NCBI RefSeq assembly: GCF_964355755.1
Contig: NC_092676.1
Coordinates: forward strand, 27,822,288-27,882,287
Length of the DNA stretch: 60,000 nucleotides
Direction: 5' to 3'
Source of the DNA: Antedon mediterranea
Lineage: Eukaryota > Echinodermata > Crinoidea > Comatulida > Antedonidae
Shown piece by piece: positions 59,565 to 60,000 of this stretch. A model generated the notes under the pieces. That model was not told where the DNA came from, did no database searches, and saw only the letters and a list, made by a program, of their open reading frames with translations. How positions within the stretch are numbered: the first letter of the stretch is position 1; every line of letters begins with the position of its first letter. A program made the position numbers and the translations under genes.

Positions 59565-60000
59565 GTATGTATAACTTTTATTTTATTAAGAAATATCATT
59601 ACGCCTGTGGGAAAACAACTGTATGATAATCTGTCTAATAAATACCTGTCATGTGACCTTGAAATGTAGTCTGCTAGAAATGATGATATTGGCTTTGCTA
59701 GCTAGCAAATTATTTATTTTGTAGAATAAATGTAAGATGGATAGTCACATAGAATTTAGTTAGCTCTGTCTACACTATCAAACTAGTTCGGAAATAATTT
59801 AGTGATATTCCCAAGTATGGTAGTGATATGACATCATCATGTCCATTATGTCCACATCACATAATGTTTGATAGTGTATAGACAGAGCTTAATACTAGCT
59901 GTGTAACTTTTGATGTTGGCGTATTGTATAGGTCATTAATCTTTCCTCAAACACCAGTTTGATTGTAACAGAGCAAAATAAATTAATACTTTCTTCTTTT
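59565..60000 (+). other. Start of next intron
   Basis: Holds MITE family 1 copy 31; no exon before the window ends. Confidence 0.8.
59761..59892 (+). mobile_element. Foldback MITE family 1, copy 31
   Basis: TAGCTCTGTCTACACTATCA at left; GATAGTGTATAGACAGAGCT at right, with a shortened inner part. Confidence 0.88.

Larger units (their letters stand above)
54959..58047 (+). other. Intron 23 (3.1 kb)
   Basis: Contains a short (ATT)n run (55035-55060), the TTGCGCAA inverted-repeat element with a GC-rich centre (55521-56195) and a TTAA-flanked MITE (57656-58011). No exon seen. Confidence 0.82.

Overview
The window is eukaryotic: AT-rich, with small exons (62-234 bp) in long introns, GT-AG splice sites, and many short non-autonomous transposons and microsatellites. 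It most likely comes from a marine invertebrate deuterostome, with an echinoderm the best guess. The reasons are the type of channel gene, known best from sea-urchin sperm, and the repeat style (tRNA-derived SINE, many foldback MITEs, scattered TAGGCCTA-like motifs). The species cannot be named from sequence alone.

I can support one gene, on the + strand, running from 7235 to at least 59564 and open at both ends. By matching splice sites and codon phase I assembled 26 exons (3,275 nt, 1,092 codons including the partial first one) with no stop. The product is a multi-repeat, K+-selective cyclic-nucleotide-gated channel of the CNGK (tetraKCNG) type. In this family four HCN/CNG-like units, each with S1-S6, a pore and a cyclic-nucleotide-binding domain (CNBD), lie in one polypeptide that forms a pseudotetramer by itself.

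Layout. Repeat 'n' (7235-27547) lacks S1-S4 here and has S5, a pore with STGYGD, S6, C-linker and CNBD. A linker follows (27407-30250). Repeat 'n+1' (30218-51068) is complete: S1, S2, S3-S4 with the Arg/Lys series, S5, a small turret exon, a second GYGD pore, C-linker and a canonical CNBD. A second linker (50983-53198) leads to repeat 'n+2' (54791-59564), of which S1-S4 are present; the rest lies beyond the window. Because the frame is open through two repeat boundaries, this is one tandem-repeat protein, not several neighbouring genes. The absolute numbers of the repeats cannot be read from the window. The canonical CNBD of n+1 would fit repeat 3, but that is inference.

The introns are filled by repeats. 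Most striking is a foldback MITE family, about 31 copies and fragments in both orientations, with termini like AAGCTCTGTCTACACTATCA. A second MITE group (GCTTGGTTCCCACTAG termini) clusters at 0.7-1.3 kb and 6.5-11.4 kb. Single elements include a 490-bp foldback element, an inverted-repeat element built from TTGCGCAA palindromes, a TTAA-flanked MITE and a tRNA-derived SINE. Four long ATC/TCA tracts lie downstream of exons, all with TCA on the sense strand. The acceptor of the first CNBD exon has been copied three times upstream as decoys. No second protein-coding gene, CRISPR array or functional RNA gene was found. Bases 1-7234 contain no exon I can recognise.
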